From assembly GCA_951640165.1 (NCBI GenBank), contig OX621252.1, forward strand, positions 22,899,934 through 22,963,933: a stretch of DNA of 64,000 bases, read 5' to 3'. Below, piece after piece: positions 1 through 14,100 of this stretch. The position numbers and the translations under genes are program-made. The stretch's first letter is position 1. Every line of letters starts with the position of its first letter. The notes beneath the pieces were generated by a model. It was not told the origin of the DNA and did no database searches. It was given only the letters and a program-made list of their open reading frames with translations. The DNA comes from Pseudoips prasinana (taxonomy: Eukaryota > Arthropoda > Insecta > Lepidoptera > Nolidae).

Positions 1-100
1 GTTATCTGGTTTCCAGAGTACAAGCTCTGCATAGTTTGGGATCAGATGGCCGTGTGTAAATAATGTCCCAGGATATTATTATATTATATTATTATATTGG
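1..100 (+). repeat. SINE-A 3' end
   Basis: Tail of the commonest SINE in the window (called SINE-A here): TTATCTGGTTTCC, then GGGATCAGATGGC, then TGTCCCAGGATATT and an ATT-rich end. Cut by the window edge or 5'-truncated. Confidence 0.7.
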
Positions 101-1696
101 TGTATTATTGAACACTTGAAAGAAAGCGGTTAGCTGGAAAATATCGAACCTGTTTACTTGCCCGTCCAAAGCTTTAGCGGTGTACAAGAATTTATGGTTC
201 CGATGTTACAGTGCTATGTTTCAATAGCAACAGTGCCAAATGTTTAGTACTAAGATCTCTAGATGTAGCTCATATCTCGTGTATATCTCTCAAATAAACA
301 TCTGATTTCGAATCTGTGGTAATATTAAGGTCTATTAAGACCAATTGATTATTCTAGTAACATTGCCACATTCAACCACCAAATTATTTTTAAACTTAAG
401 TAACATGGTTGTTAGACAATATTGTGCTATACCGCTATCGAACGACGATCTCGTAGGGAATGGTTAATAGTTATTTTTATTTATAGCAAAACTTTATTCT
501 TACTGTCTGTAACGGTATATATCCCATTTACGACTCCACTTTATGCCTTATTCGGCGTGTTACAAGATCTTACTCCGACATCTTTATATATGTATCTAAA
601 CGAATTATCTGCTCCAAATGTTGCCTCGTAAACCAATCAACTCGTAAACTCAAAGTTTCTCGTTTCATTCGTGTTAAAGCTCATAACGTGTACACTATGA
701 AGTACCTTAATATTACTACTACTTTGTATGGTTCTTATTCATGGTCCTGAATAATTAAATATACAAGTTCCTCTAGTATATCATATACTGCGAAATGCAA
801 ACTGGTATTAGGGTTTCAGAAAGGGATTCTAAACCTTCCTAGGGTGCTGATATTTATAATAGCTTCTGTATTATCTAGACTCTCTATACCTACTCTATAT
901 TCAGAATCTCTTATTTCGTAAACATATTTATCACTACCACCTGCATCCTATACTCCTATGTTTAAGGTGTAGAAATCGTATTTACTTAATTCTTCAAAAT
1001 CGTATCGCTAATCCGTATCAGTGCATTACATGACTTTTATATGAATAAGGAAAGCGTATATAGGATATTGTGTTTAATGGTCCAGAAACTCATATCACTC
1101 CACCACAACATGTCAAAATATGCCTAGCACGCATCGGTACGACTACATAGTCTTGATCGTGGTATGTACTGATACATGAGTATCTAAAGAGTATAAAACA
1201 AAATTATCTGTTTCTATTCTCTCTATCCAAAGCTTGACTTAGTTCTTCAGTCTTGTGCTGATTTTGGTCTGATGAATTGCATGTTTGTAGAGTCCTATAA
1301 AGGATTGTAACGCGTGTTGGCGTTATCTGTGAAAAAACGGTTTTTCCTATTGTTATACTTTTCATAGGCTGACGAGATTAGAATTAGATCATTTTTAACT
1401 TGGGTGTATATTTGATAGTGTTATTTCTACATATATCTTAAAAACTGAATTTACACATGATGGCCAGCACGATTTTTATACTTTTCTGGGTAGTTTTTAT
1501 TGCCCAACGGTTGCGTAATTATGGCAGTTTCTGAAGCGTTGGTGATATTTGTATGAAGTTTTCTTATTAATATAAAACCAATGTGGTATAGTGATATAGA
1601 CTAGTGCTACGACTTTAAAGAGTTAACTAAATCCAATTTCTACACCTTGGATGAAATCCGAGAAAAATTGGATCATTCTCTTTTTGATGTACGAAA
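101..1696. other. Kindlin intron, no feature recognised
   Basis: AT-rich sequence upstream of the first visible kindlin exon. Only short ORFs with no recognisable similarity were found. It probably belongs to the intron before exon 2169-2407. Confidence 0.5.
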
Positions 1697-2007
1697 TCTA
1701 TACAAATAAATAAAATTGAAGTGTCTGTTTGTAATATTGAAATAGCCGGTTTTTACTACATAAATATGAATATACATACGGTACATACACCAAAATAACA
1801 TTTTTTACAATTTTTGTCTGTCTGTCTGTCTGTTTGTTCCGGCTAATCTCTGAAATGGCTGGACCGATTTTGACGGGACTTTTATTGGCAGGTAGCTGAT
1901 GTAATAAGGAGTAACTTAGGCTACTTTTATTTTAGAAAAAGTTTTTATTTTACTAATAAAACGAAATAAACTAATTAACACGCGGACGAAGTCGCGGGCA
2001 CAGCTAG
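1697..2007 (+). mobile_element. Helitron-like non-autonomous element
   Basis: Starts TCTATAC and ends CAGCTAG, inserted between A (1696) and T (2008), as Helitrons do. A short hairpin (CGC-G-GAC, loop GAA, GTC-GCG) lies just before the CTAG end. It carries a CTGT repeat. Near-identical to the copy at 12688-12999. No Rep/helicase coding. Confidence 0.72.
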
Positions 2008-2168
2008 TTACAAATAAAATTACAGCGCTATTAATAGTTGATCACAAGGGCGGAAGCTTTTATTCGGCTAAGTTTACATTAAATATGATTACCAAGGTTG
2101 AACAGCAAAAATTACATAAGAAGTTGATGAAAATAGAAGATTCAGATGAAAACGTTATTTCTCCGCAG

Positions 2169-5100
2169 GTATAAGGCATCCAGAAGAGCTCTCTCTCTGC
2201 TATCCATTAGAAGCCTCTCACCTAAAACAAAACTACCAGAATCTGAAAGAGGCCAAACGGATAAAATCTAACCAACCGCCTGACACAAACACATTCATAG
2301 CTGCGACGAGAGGCTCCTGCAATAGTCTGGACAGATCGAATGGGCAGTGTCCTGCAACTCCACCGCCACCTCGGTCAATTTCTGCAACCCCCGTGGCCGC
2401 ACATCAGGTAAGTCATTAGCGGGCATTTATACTCCAGTTCAGTTTTAACATCGACCATTAAAAGTGCTTAGTACAAAAAATAGAACGCTTTCAAAATATA
2501 TCGTATCCATTGTTTAGTTTTTTCTCTATGAAAATTCAACGTGAATCTGAAAAATGGCTGCATATTCTGTTCCAATTTTTTATACTATAAACACACCATA
2601 CAGAATAAAAGAACACACACAAAATGGGCCATAATAAATTGTTGAATGCTTATTATTACGTGGTGCATAGAATTGCATCTGTTTCGTCTCTTCCATTGTT
2701 TATTTCATAATTTTATGCCGATTTTAGACAGACTGCGCAAGAGAAAATTTATGCATGAGCCATGTGTTTATCCTCCCGTCTCCGTAACCGACATTACGGA
2801 AAGCATAAACTTTGCTTTAGCTCGTCAACACACAATTACGAAGACCAAAAGGCCTTGCTAATATAAACAGAAATAAAAAAACAATGGCATGAATGGATTG
2901 AAAATTTCACCAACACATGTGAAATTTTTAAGACTAATCAATCAATAAACTATCGATATTGAATAGGTACCTTTTATGATACATCCAACCCCTGTAATGT
3001 ATTTTTTTAGAATGGCACACTCCGTCGCTATGGTGGGGTCTACAGCACACAAAGTGACAATTCTTCCGATGGAGGATACTGTGGGACACCTCCACGTGCG
3101 GCATCGCTTGATGCCCTCGACTCACTCGCTGAGTTATGCCTTTCTGACTCGCCCATAGAACCGGATACCCAATCAAGAGAATCTCTCCTAACGCCTAAGT
3201 CGTTGATGGAACGTGCTAGGATGAATGTTGGGTAAGTTTGATATTCAACTTAATTTTGTTGGGCGATTTTAGGGCGTACCAATATAGCTTTACAATTAGT
3301 ACATTTTGCTTTAGATTATTATATAAAAACACATTGATTATTAAATAATTTACATTGGTCGTAAGGGACTACTCAGAATATTTATTATTATGTCAAGAAC
3401 ATGCATAAAATTCATTTCTAAAAGTTTCATTTATATATATTTTTCGTTACCCTCACAAAACTCTTTGAGTTTGTAGTAATACATTTTCAGTAAAACAATT
3501 GTTAAGGTTTGCTTTTAATAGGGCAACATTATTGATGTCCTTTTTAGGTTTTGGAATTCTATTATAGATTTTCATAGCCAGTATAGGTAGTATAGTCCTG
3601 ACTGGACTATTTTTAATTTGGAAGGGGGAAGCGCGAGCTATCCCCCTTTCTTTACTTATAGGCTTCTTAATGACCTGAGAATTGTATTTTTGTCTGGAAC
3701 ACAGTGAAAACAAATTGCTCAGAACTTTATACATGGCTTCTTCAGACATGCATATTGTTAAGTTAACATACATACATAGACTCAAGCCTCGTTTACTGTC
3801 ATTAAATTTCTCATACATGCTCGCCGGTTTAGGATACTTTAGAGCTAGCCTTTCTTGAAAACATCTCCGATTGGTTATGAAAATGTTCTACGTCTTCCCG
3901 CCGTAAAGTTCTTTCATTCATCATTTCTAAAGTTAAGTTAACATTCTGATTGAAATCACTTTTTGCAGGGCTCCGAATTGATTACACGGACGTCCTTATG
4001 ACGAATATTTATGAATTAAAGATTTCATCTTTAATTCTGACAACCGTTGGGTGGATAGGGAACGATTTCATCTTTAATCCAGACAACCGTTTGGTGGACA
4101 GGGAAAAATTAAGACAGAAAAAGCTGTTGGGTGTGAATGTTATTTTGTTATTTCCAGCTGGTTGGACTCTTCCCTCTCCATAATGGAGCAGTACGTCCGT
4201 GAATGGGACACTCTGCAGCTGCGGTTCAAGTTCTACTCGTTCTTCGATTTGTGCCCCCGCGTGCAAGACGCACCGCGTCTCAACCAGCTGTACCAGCAAG
4301 CACGCTGGCAGATCCTCAACCAAGAGGTGCAATGTACTGAGGAGGAGATGCTGCTGTTTGCGGCCCTGCAGGTATGTATAGACTACTGAATGGATGGGGG
4401 ACTAATTAGCAGCATATGCTACTTCAGCAACTTTTATTAAGGCTTGGCAATAGCGCATCCAACGGAATCGTAACTGAAGGGTTTAGGAGGAACGTGTCTT
4501 TCAACAGACTGCAAGTAACGTAATTGAAACCCTTTCTTTATTTGAAGTTATACATATCGACAATACGTCTTGGTAGCGTGATCAAACACAGATAATTAAT
4601 AATAGTTTTAAATACAAAAAATTAGATTGCTACACAAAACTCTCAGTGGAACAAGTGTGCGAAATATCCGCATTTGAACTTATTGATAGGAAAATCGCTG
4701 TTATTTGTATTTACAGATCAAATCTAACTAGCCCTTCACAATATTTCCCAGTTTTAGAATGTCTGCTCAACAAGCTCAATAACGACAATAGGGAGTTTAT
4801 CGTGTTAGGTGACATGAACTTGAATATGAATGTAATGAATAAGGATGTAAAAACTATGAATGACATATTATCGATAAATAATCTTTCGAACATTGTAGAC
4901 TTTCCTACAAGGGTGACGAATTCTACGAGTTCCAGCCTTGATCACGTATACGTCAGTCGCGAGTCCGCGGCAGCGGCTCGCGCTGCGCCCGTTCACACTG
5001 GTCTAAGTGACCATTTTGCGATCCGTGCTGTCGTGCCGTGCGCGTCGGGCCCGGGGCCTGCGCCAGCTCGGATGTCCAGGTCATACAGTCAGGCTAACAG

Positions 5101-8100
5101 GCACAGTTTTGTCTTAGCCTTAAATAGTGTGGATTGGAATGAAATAGAACAAAAACACTCTGCCTCGTCCGAGTCACTAGCCGCAGCAGTAATTTATATA
5201 ATAAAAAATAAAATCGACATTTGCTTTCCCTTGAAAAAAAGAAGGATAAAACATAAAAATATATCCTGGATAACGGACGAAATAGTTAATTTTAATTTAT
5301 TTTTGACAGACTTGCATAAATTGACATTGAAGTTCCCATCGAATACTGACTTGTTACTATTGTTTAATCAATATAAAATAAAATACGACAACCTTCTTAA
5401 AATTGAGAGAAGTAACTACTACTGTAATGTAATTGGTAAATCTAATAATTTAATCAAATCCATGTGGGAAGTAGTTAACACGGAAACTGGTAGGGACAGA
5501 AGATATCACGATTACACTGAAGTACTGAGAAAGCCTGATGGGTCTAAATTTCTTAGCAAAACTGACGCAGTTGATGCGGTCAATGAGCATTTTGTAAATT
5601 CTGCAACAACATCCGGCGCGCCTCCCGCTGATGTCACTGAAGCGGCTCGCGTGTTGGCGGCGGTGCGTCCACCAGCAGACCGTTCGCTAAGGATTAGACC
5701 TTTTACCCCGGATGAGATATTCCGCATACTCGTGAGTGAATTAGCACATAAAAAGTCCAAGGATGTATATGACACATCGGTCTCATTACTCCATACTGCT
5801 GCCGGGCCCTTGTCACCGATACTTTCCTGCCTGTTTAACAAATGTAGCACTGAGGGACGATATCCCCCTGCACTGAAGCATGTGAAAGTGTCACCTGTGT
5901 ATAAAGGGAAAGGTAAGCAAGAGGAAATAAATAGTTATAGACCTGTGTCAATAATACCGGGTATAGCAAAAATTTTTGAACACGGTTTAAGTACTCGTCT
6001 AACTGAGTACCTAACGAATTGCCAATCTTTAAGTGATAGACAGTATGCGTATCGTAAAGGCCTTTCCACAACATTTTTAGCCAGGGAACTGATTCGCCGA
6101 ATTCTCGATGCACGTGAAAGCCAGAAACAGGTTGCAGTAATCTTCTGTGACCTTTCGAAAGCCTTTGACGTTGCGGACCACGAGGTCATATCGATGAAGA
6201 TGAAGTATTACGGGATAAATGGCCCAGCTTTAAAACTGTTATCCAAATTCATGTCGGACCGATGTCAGGTGGTCGTGGGAGATGGTGGGAATGTGAAATC
6301 AAAACAATTGAAGACCGTATTAGGCGTAGCTCAAGGCTCATCGATTTCCAACATTGTGTTCTCCCTTCTTCTTAACGATTTACCAGAGTCCATTAATGAC
6401 GGGCATATATTAATGTATGCAGATGACGTCGCGGCTGTCGTAAGCGCTCCAACGTTGGATAGGCTGGAGCAAAAGCTGAACGTAGTGGCTCGAGAACTAC
6501 ATCAGTGGTTTAAAATAAATGGTCTAATATTAAACACAACCAAAACTCATTTCATGCATTTTAACATTTCTGGTAGAACTTATAGACCACTTGCAGTTCA
6601 GGTTGGATCAATAAAATTGGAACAAGTTAAAACCATCCCATTTCTGGGCTTCCAAATAGATAGTTGCTTGACTTGGGAGGCGCATATTGACAAACTTTGC
6701 GAGAAGGTTGGGAATGCTTGCTTCGCACTGTGGCGCATCTCAGCTATTCTGCCTTATGACATGGTCCGGAGTTGCTACTTTGCCTCCGTACACTCGCTTT
6801 TACAATATGGCGTAGAACTCTGGGGGCGTAGTGCTGAGGCGGGGCGTATCCTCAGAATGCAAAAGAGAGCAGTAAGAGCCATAGCGCGAGTGTCACAGGA
6901 GACATCGGCAACACCCCTATTCCGGACCATGAATATACTGACTGTCCCGGCGTTGTTGTGCCTTCAAGTGGCGTTATATGCGTACGATAACCAAGAGGAG
7001 TACTTGAGGCGCGGTGACGGTCACACGTATAGCATGCGGCATAAAGACCGCCTGCGACCGGTGCCACGACACCTAGAAAAAACAGCCAGGCTAACGCATG
7101 CAATGGCGCCGGCCGTCTACAACAGACTTCCAGAAGAGGTGAGAAAGCCTGGCTCTAGAAATGCATTTAAATATAATACTAAAAAGTGGCTTGTTGAACA
7201 GACATTTTATTCATATGACGATTTAATGAAACTGCCATTGACATAGAATGTACATTAATTAATTTTTTATTTTTCTTTTGTAATTGAACTGTATTATTTT
7301 TCATTTTGTATTATTTTAATTTATCAATGTTTAAAATGGATTATTATTATATACTCACACTTTTTCTTAATTCCTTGTAACTCTTTGTTATTTAATTTTA
7401 TGACCTATAATTGTATCTTGACGTGTAACATTATTTTCTGTTGCCAATAAATGAATATGAATATAATGAGGTCCTGGGCTCAAATCGCGGTCGAGACCAG
7501 AAGTCTCTGACTGGGGTTTTTCCGTTGAGAAAAATTTCTCAAAGAATATTGGGAAATTTAAGGTTAATTACGGCAACCTTTACGCTATTGCTAATGGTGG
7601 AGTTTTGGCGCCAACGCGGATAAAGACGCATCAGGGTTGTTTTAGGCATTGTTTAATTTTCAAAAACTAGTGTAAATTCAAGTTTTTATGTGTAAATATG
7701 GTAGATTTTTAGACATAACATCAAGGACAACGTACACAAGTGGAGGAAAGTGCCATATTGCCGTGAATTGCGATTTTCTGTGTTGAATCTAAAACTCCAT
7801 ATAAGCCTCTAGTAAAGTCTCCACTGCTTTACTGGCGTACGACAAGAACTACGTATGACTTGACTGTGACGGACTTTACTTGACATGACGAAAATAAATG
7901 AAATAAAAATATATTTTACGGAAGGCTCATAAGGCCGAAGAAGCCAGAGCCATAAAAATTAATTTAAAAAAAATGTTATGGTGCTGTGTGCCTGACGGTA
8001 TAGAATTCATCCCGTGGCGGGCGAAGAGTGTCCTATATACTATGACCATCATACTTCAATCGCGAACCCATCTTCCAAGCGTGGCGATTATGGCATGTCC

Positions 8101-11100
8101 CTCCAAATTATGGACACAACTGCAATGTGGAGGCCCTTGTCCAGCAGTGGAAGTCATGATGATGGTGATGATGATTACGCTATTGAATAGTTCATTATTA
8201 ACCATCATGGAAATAACAGAATTTCATTTTGTCGGGCATGTTTTCCACGTAAATACAATTTGTACAACGTGATTATTATTTGCAGCTGCAAATCGAACTG
8301 CAAACCCTTGCCGGTGGCAGTGTCGAAGCGCCTGACGGTGCGACAAGTTCGGTCGCTGCAGCGCCAGAGGATGAGATCGACGCCGCACTATCCGAGCTAC
8401 AAGTACTCCTGGAAGGAGGACCTGCACCACATCATGACATCACTCATGTGCCTGAGCTAGCTGGATACCTCAAGTATCTTAGGTAAGTTGCATATACAAG
8501 TTGTTTGATATTGAGAGTCTTCAAAAGCTGGGTGATATAATTAACTCTGATATAAAGGTGACGCTAAAGCTTGGGACAACTGACATACTGCCATCTGATT
8601 CCAAAGTAGGCAAAGCCTTGTACTATGGCAATAGACCAACAGGCCAGTAAATTTTAATTTATTAGCATTATAACGAACGGAAGTGTTTGCATATTTTTTT
8701 TGTTAATACTTCTAATAATTCACCTTTTTAAAAAACAAGTACCAATGTCAAATTTGGCAATATTGAAGAAGATCAGGGCTGCAGTAAAATATCTTTTGCC
8801 GTAGCGAATGCTAAAAATAGGGGCCTTTTTTGACTCTCAACAAATATTTTCGCTTTATTTTTGCCTTTTCGTCAAAAATAAACATTTTTCAATTAATTTA
8901 TATTATCATCAATTCAAGAAGCGAGCCTATTCCTTGGCCGGCAACGGAATTTCAGCGGTGATCACTTACCTAGCTAAATGAATTATTCTATCATTAAACT
9001 AATTTTCCATTATATGTACCTCTAAAGTAATAATGTCTAATAGAGATTGAACAAGGTATGCTGAGATGGTTTAGCCAATGAGAAAGGATGAATGTCAGAA
9101 GATTAACCAAAGTAATATACCTGTGTCTATACGGCCTGTGTGAATGGTACAACCGGAAGGGGAAGATCTCGTCGAACATTCTCTGACCAAGTCTGAGAAG
9201 CTCTAAAAACAGGCCAGGTCGTCAGAAGTACCCTATACAGGCGAGCATGTATGTATATAATATGAGGAAACGAGGTAAAAGAGGTGTTCAAGGATCTTAA
9301 CAAATGGAATTCTGTTGTCTCTGCCTACCTCTCTGAGAAAAAAGCATGGGCCTATGAATGTATGTATCATAATATCGTCTATATTATAGACACCTTTATG
9401 ATATCTTATATGTATATTATTTAATAAAATATTATGTCATATTTATTTATAATTTATTTTATTTCTTCCATCTGGCTGTGCGGCCCAGCAAGTGTAACAA
9501 CGATTACTGTACTATCGCGTAAGATATTTGTATTTCCCCTGCATTGTTAGTATTGTACCAACACTAATTCCTTACTATCGTATTTACTTGACAAACACAA
9601 AAAACGAGATAAAAGCATGTATAGCAGGAGACAGACATAACTGATTGACTATTCATAAGCTCGTATAAAACAATATTAGAAATTTTATCCATTACAGTGT
9701 CTCTTTAGCAATAGGGATTGTCTATTAACAGGAATCATGTTTATTTGAAACCATTTCAAGAAATAAAGTTACTCATATCTATCTACTTTAAATGACTTAG
9801 TAAATACAGAAGACTCTACTAGAATTGAGTTCATCGTGTTAGAAACTTTAGGATAATGTGACATGTAACGGGGTTAATTTGAGGATAGTTTGTCGACTGT
9901 TATAGAAACTTACCTATACCGCTTGTTACTAGATTTCTTTATAATGGACAGAAGACTCAAAGAGAATGAAAAAAAAACTTGTGTGTACTTATGTACACGC
10001 GTTAGAAGTTATACTTCTTAATATACAACTTGAACATAGTTATCAATTTTCATACCACCTAGAACTAACGTCATGCTGTTATGCATTATGTTATGTTATG
10101 TATTGCACGATGCGCGCGCATCGTAAAAATTCACTCTCATACCACCTAGAACTAACTTCATGCTGTTAAATTTTTTGGTGTCGGTGTGCGCGCCCATCGT
10201 AAAAATTCACTCTCATCATTTTTCTCCATCGCGCCAAAAGAAGTATAACTTCAAAAAATATATACTTTAGCCGAAACCGTAGTCCTCCGGTGAAGTCATT
10301 AGAGGCATTAATTAAAAAAAAATCTTTAAAAAATTTAACAGTTGAGGGTTTAATGGCAAATACTGTTATCAATTCCTCTGCCAGAGAACATAGTGCTAAA
10401 GAATTTATTTTATAATTATATTTTTTACATTAACAAATAAACTAGTTGCGAGTATCCAAAAATGTTCAAAATTGGTATTGAATGTTTAAATAGTTCGTAA
10501 AATTAGTTTTTAGACAATTTCATTGCGTACTCGCATCAATTAAAGCTTGCGAATAATACTCAATAATTTATCAAATACAGTTATTCTGACTCCTGCTACA
10601 CCAATTTTAAAAGAATGTTTCAATGGCGCTCTGTCATTTAAACCTAAATATTCTAAGTGTCCTATTGTTTATTATTAATATACAATAGTAATATGTATCG
10701 TTTTCCCAATCTCTAACAATAAACTACGTTATGTTTATCCAACTAACAACAAAAAATAAACTAAAGTAAAAATTATTTTGACCATACTTAATCTAATAAT
10801 ATAGGACTAAATATTTATTTTTATTAAGGGACGGTTTAGAATTACCAACTACTAGCTGTGCCCCGCGGTTTCACCCGCGTTAAACTTTATAAATGGCCTA
10901 TATGTTAATCCAGGGTGTCAGCTAACTCCATACCAAATTCTATTAAAGTCACTCCAGCCGTTTAGACGAAAGAAGTAACATAGATACACACTCACAAACT
11001 TTCGCCTTTATAATATTAGTGTGATACAAAAAATACGGTCGAATTAATTATCTTTATTTTAAGGCCGTTAAATGTTATTTCAATCAAATTTTTAACAAAT

Positions 11101-14100
11101 ATAGAAAAACCTTTCTAGCGCTCTTTCAATGAGAGAAGATAGATGACCTGAGTTAGTTAAACTTCCTATACTTGCTATTTTCGTCCAAAGATGCCCTTTT
11201 GAGTCTACCTTGGACTCGCATTAACCCTTTGTCCTGTAATTGTAAGTATTCTCTATTAAAATGCTCTCTTTAACAATCCCATATTAGACCATTCGTGTAA
11301 GAACCACAGTACTTATGTATGTATCTATGTAGATTCCTTGTATTGTCAGATGAGATTTTGGATATTAATAATTAGATAGTAGTTAGATATCCTCACTTCT
11401 TGCCATACCCTTGCACTTAATATGAAAAAGAAACACGTTTTTAAGTCCAAGTTTAAAGGATGTGCCACAATTCCAGGCCGAAACGTCTCCTGACCCTGAA
11501 GACGTACAAGCGCGGCTGGATGTCGTGCCGCGACGGCATGCTGCGCATACACTCCTCCCGCGAGGCAGCCGCTAAGGGCGAGCCGCCTTCGTACGCGGTG
11601 GAGTTGAGGGGAGCCGAGGTAAATACTATTCATCATTATCAGCTGAAAGACGTCCACTGCTGGACAAAGGCCTCCCCCAAAGATCTCCTCAAGTGCCAGC
11701 CTTGCAGCGCCCCTAACAAGATCATTGGTCCATCTTGTAGGGGATATCTTTATAGTATTAATAAATAATAATAATAAATATCTAGGGACAACTAACACAC
11801 TGCCATGTGATCCCAATTAGGCAGAGCCTGTACCATAGGAACCACATAACTGGTAAACATACGGTCTGTCGGTCACCGTAGCCTAGTTGGTAGTGCCTGC
11901 CTACGAAGCTGGTGGTCCTGGGTTCGAATCCCGGTAAGTGCAAATATTTGTGTGATGAGCACGAATATTTTATCTGCTGTGTGGTGACGGCGACAAATAT
12001 CAGAATCAGAATATCATCACCCCATCTCATCCCGTGGGGGGCGTAGAAGTCGACCCGAGGGAATATCTACCAGAGGACGGGAAGCAGCTTCCTTCTGAGT
12101 ACTACGACCATCATACTGCGATCGCCAACCCGCCTGCCAAGCGTGGCGATTATGGCATATCCCCTCAAGATGATTCTTGAGGGAGGCTTGTCCAGCAGTG
12201 GACTTATTTAAGCTGTAATGATGATGATGATGATGATGATGAGCACGAATATTTGTTTCTGAGTCATGGATGTTTTCTATGTATATAAGTATTGCTGCTT
12301 GCTTATCGTATGGGTAGTGGTAACCCTAGTGTCAGAGTTGCTCAAGCCGCCCAGTAGGCCTCTGACATGGCTTAACGACTGTTGTCTAATGACTACAACC
12401 GGGACCGACAGCTTAACGTACTCTCCGAAGCACGGAGACGCTCAGAAATTAAACCACTTTGGCGGTCTCCCATCTATGGACTGACCGCGAGCCTAGTTGC
12501 TTTACCTCGCCGATCGCTTACAGATCGGTGAGAGCATCTAGCTATGAGCGCCTCATATAAGTATTTATTTATCTATATAAGTATGTATATCGTCGCCTGG
12601 TACCCATAGTACAAGCTTTGCTTAATTTGGGGCTAGGATGATCTGTGTGACATTGTCCCTAGATATTATTATTATTATACTTATATATCTATACAAATAA
12701 ATAAAATTGGAGTGTCTGTTTGTAATATTGAAACAGCTGGTTTTTACTACTAAAATATGAATATATATACGGTGCATACACCAAAAATACATTTTTTACA
12801 ATTTTTGTCTGTCTGTCTGTCTGTTTGTTCCGGCCAATCTCTAAAATGGCTGGACCGATTTTGACGGGACCTTTATTGGCAGGTAGCTGATGTAATAAGG
12901 AGTAACTTAGGCTACTTTTATTTTAGAAAAAGTCTTTTAATTTTACTGAAAAATGAAATAAACTAATTAACACGCGGACGAAGTCGCGGGCACAGCTAGT
13001 AAGAAATAAATTACATGATATAGACAGATATAGAACGAATAATCGTGCTCATCACACAAGGATTTGTCTTGGGTGGGAATCAAATCCACGACCTCTGGCT
13101 TGGCAGTCAATGTCACTAACCACTAGACCAACAGGCCAGTCATTAATTAACCTGTACTATTACGAAAACTTAGAACCATCTTTAACTTAATCTCAAAAAT
13201 GGAAAATCATAAATTTAATCGTCAGGTGGGTCTCGAACCTGCACCATCTACCAATCTGGGGTAGGCGCTCTGCGTTAAGGTACGAACGATACACGCCGGC
13301 AGATCAAATTTAGTCTTCCCTTGCTAACACCCTTCCGGAGGATGTAGGTATTATCTATCGGCTTTGTTTTCTAGAAACATGGCCGACTGATATGTTCACA
13401 GTTGCATGTGAAAGATCATATCATATTGATAATACCTTCCAAATTATTAAATTTGAATTTAATAGCATTATTCGCAATGCAAAGCGTTAATATGCATCTT
13501 TAACTTACATCATGACAAAATTTTCACCCATCTATAGTCTTACCGCATGCCTAGGTGCTTAACCGCGAGAGCAACTGTCTATAGCTAAATATACCCATAC
13601 AGATATGTTACCAACAGTTGTCCAAAGAGAGACTACCCGAAAACTTTTCTTTATTTTTTTTTTAAAGACAAAACTGCCACTAGGGAGATCCTGTGTCGCG
13701 GGGTACTTTGCAAACATAGGTTCTCACAAATAGTTGTCCTGTGCGGAATTCGAATCCGGAACACCGAGTGGCGAGGCGACTACCTTAAACGCTAAGCTAC
13801 ACTTGTAGTCCAACTGTAATAATAACATTATTTACACACGGCCATCCGATCCCAAACTAAGCAGAGCTTGTACTATGGTAACCAGATAACTGATATACTA
13901 CTTTTCTTTTGTACATACATACTTATGTAGATAACTAGCTGTGCCCCGCGGTTTTACATTATCACAGCTCCTCCCCCGTAGACATAGCGACGTAGCGTGA
14001 TAATATGTGGCCTATATGTTGACCCGACCTCTTAGTAATATTCATGCAAAATTTGATGTAAATCCATGCAGTTCTTTTTGAGTTTAGCCCGGACATACAT

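Larger units (their letters stand above)
11862..12676 (+). repeat. SINE-A host copy split by two nested insertions
   Basis: Pieces 11862-11970, 12255-12293 and 12566-12676 form one SINE-A. The head has box A (TAGCCTAGTTGGTAGTGCC) and box B (GGTTCGAATCCC). The body has TGAGTCATGGATGTTTTC and the tail GCCTGGTACCCATAGTAC to CCCTAGATATTATTATT. The intact minus-strand copy at 19995-20245 shows the same order without insertions. Confidence 0.75.

Noticed and set aside
2646..3176. Small ORFs near kindlin exon 2
   Set aside because: Frames 2976-3158 and 2934-3176 overlap the real exon at 3011-3231 in wrong frames.
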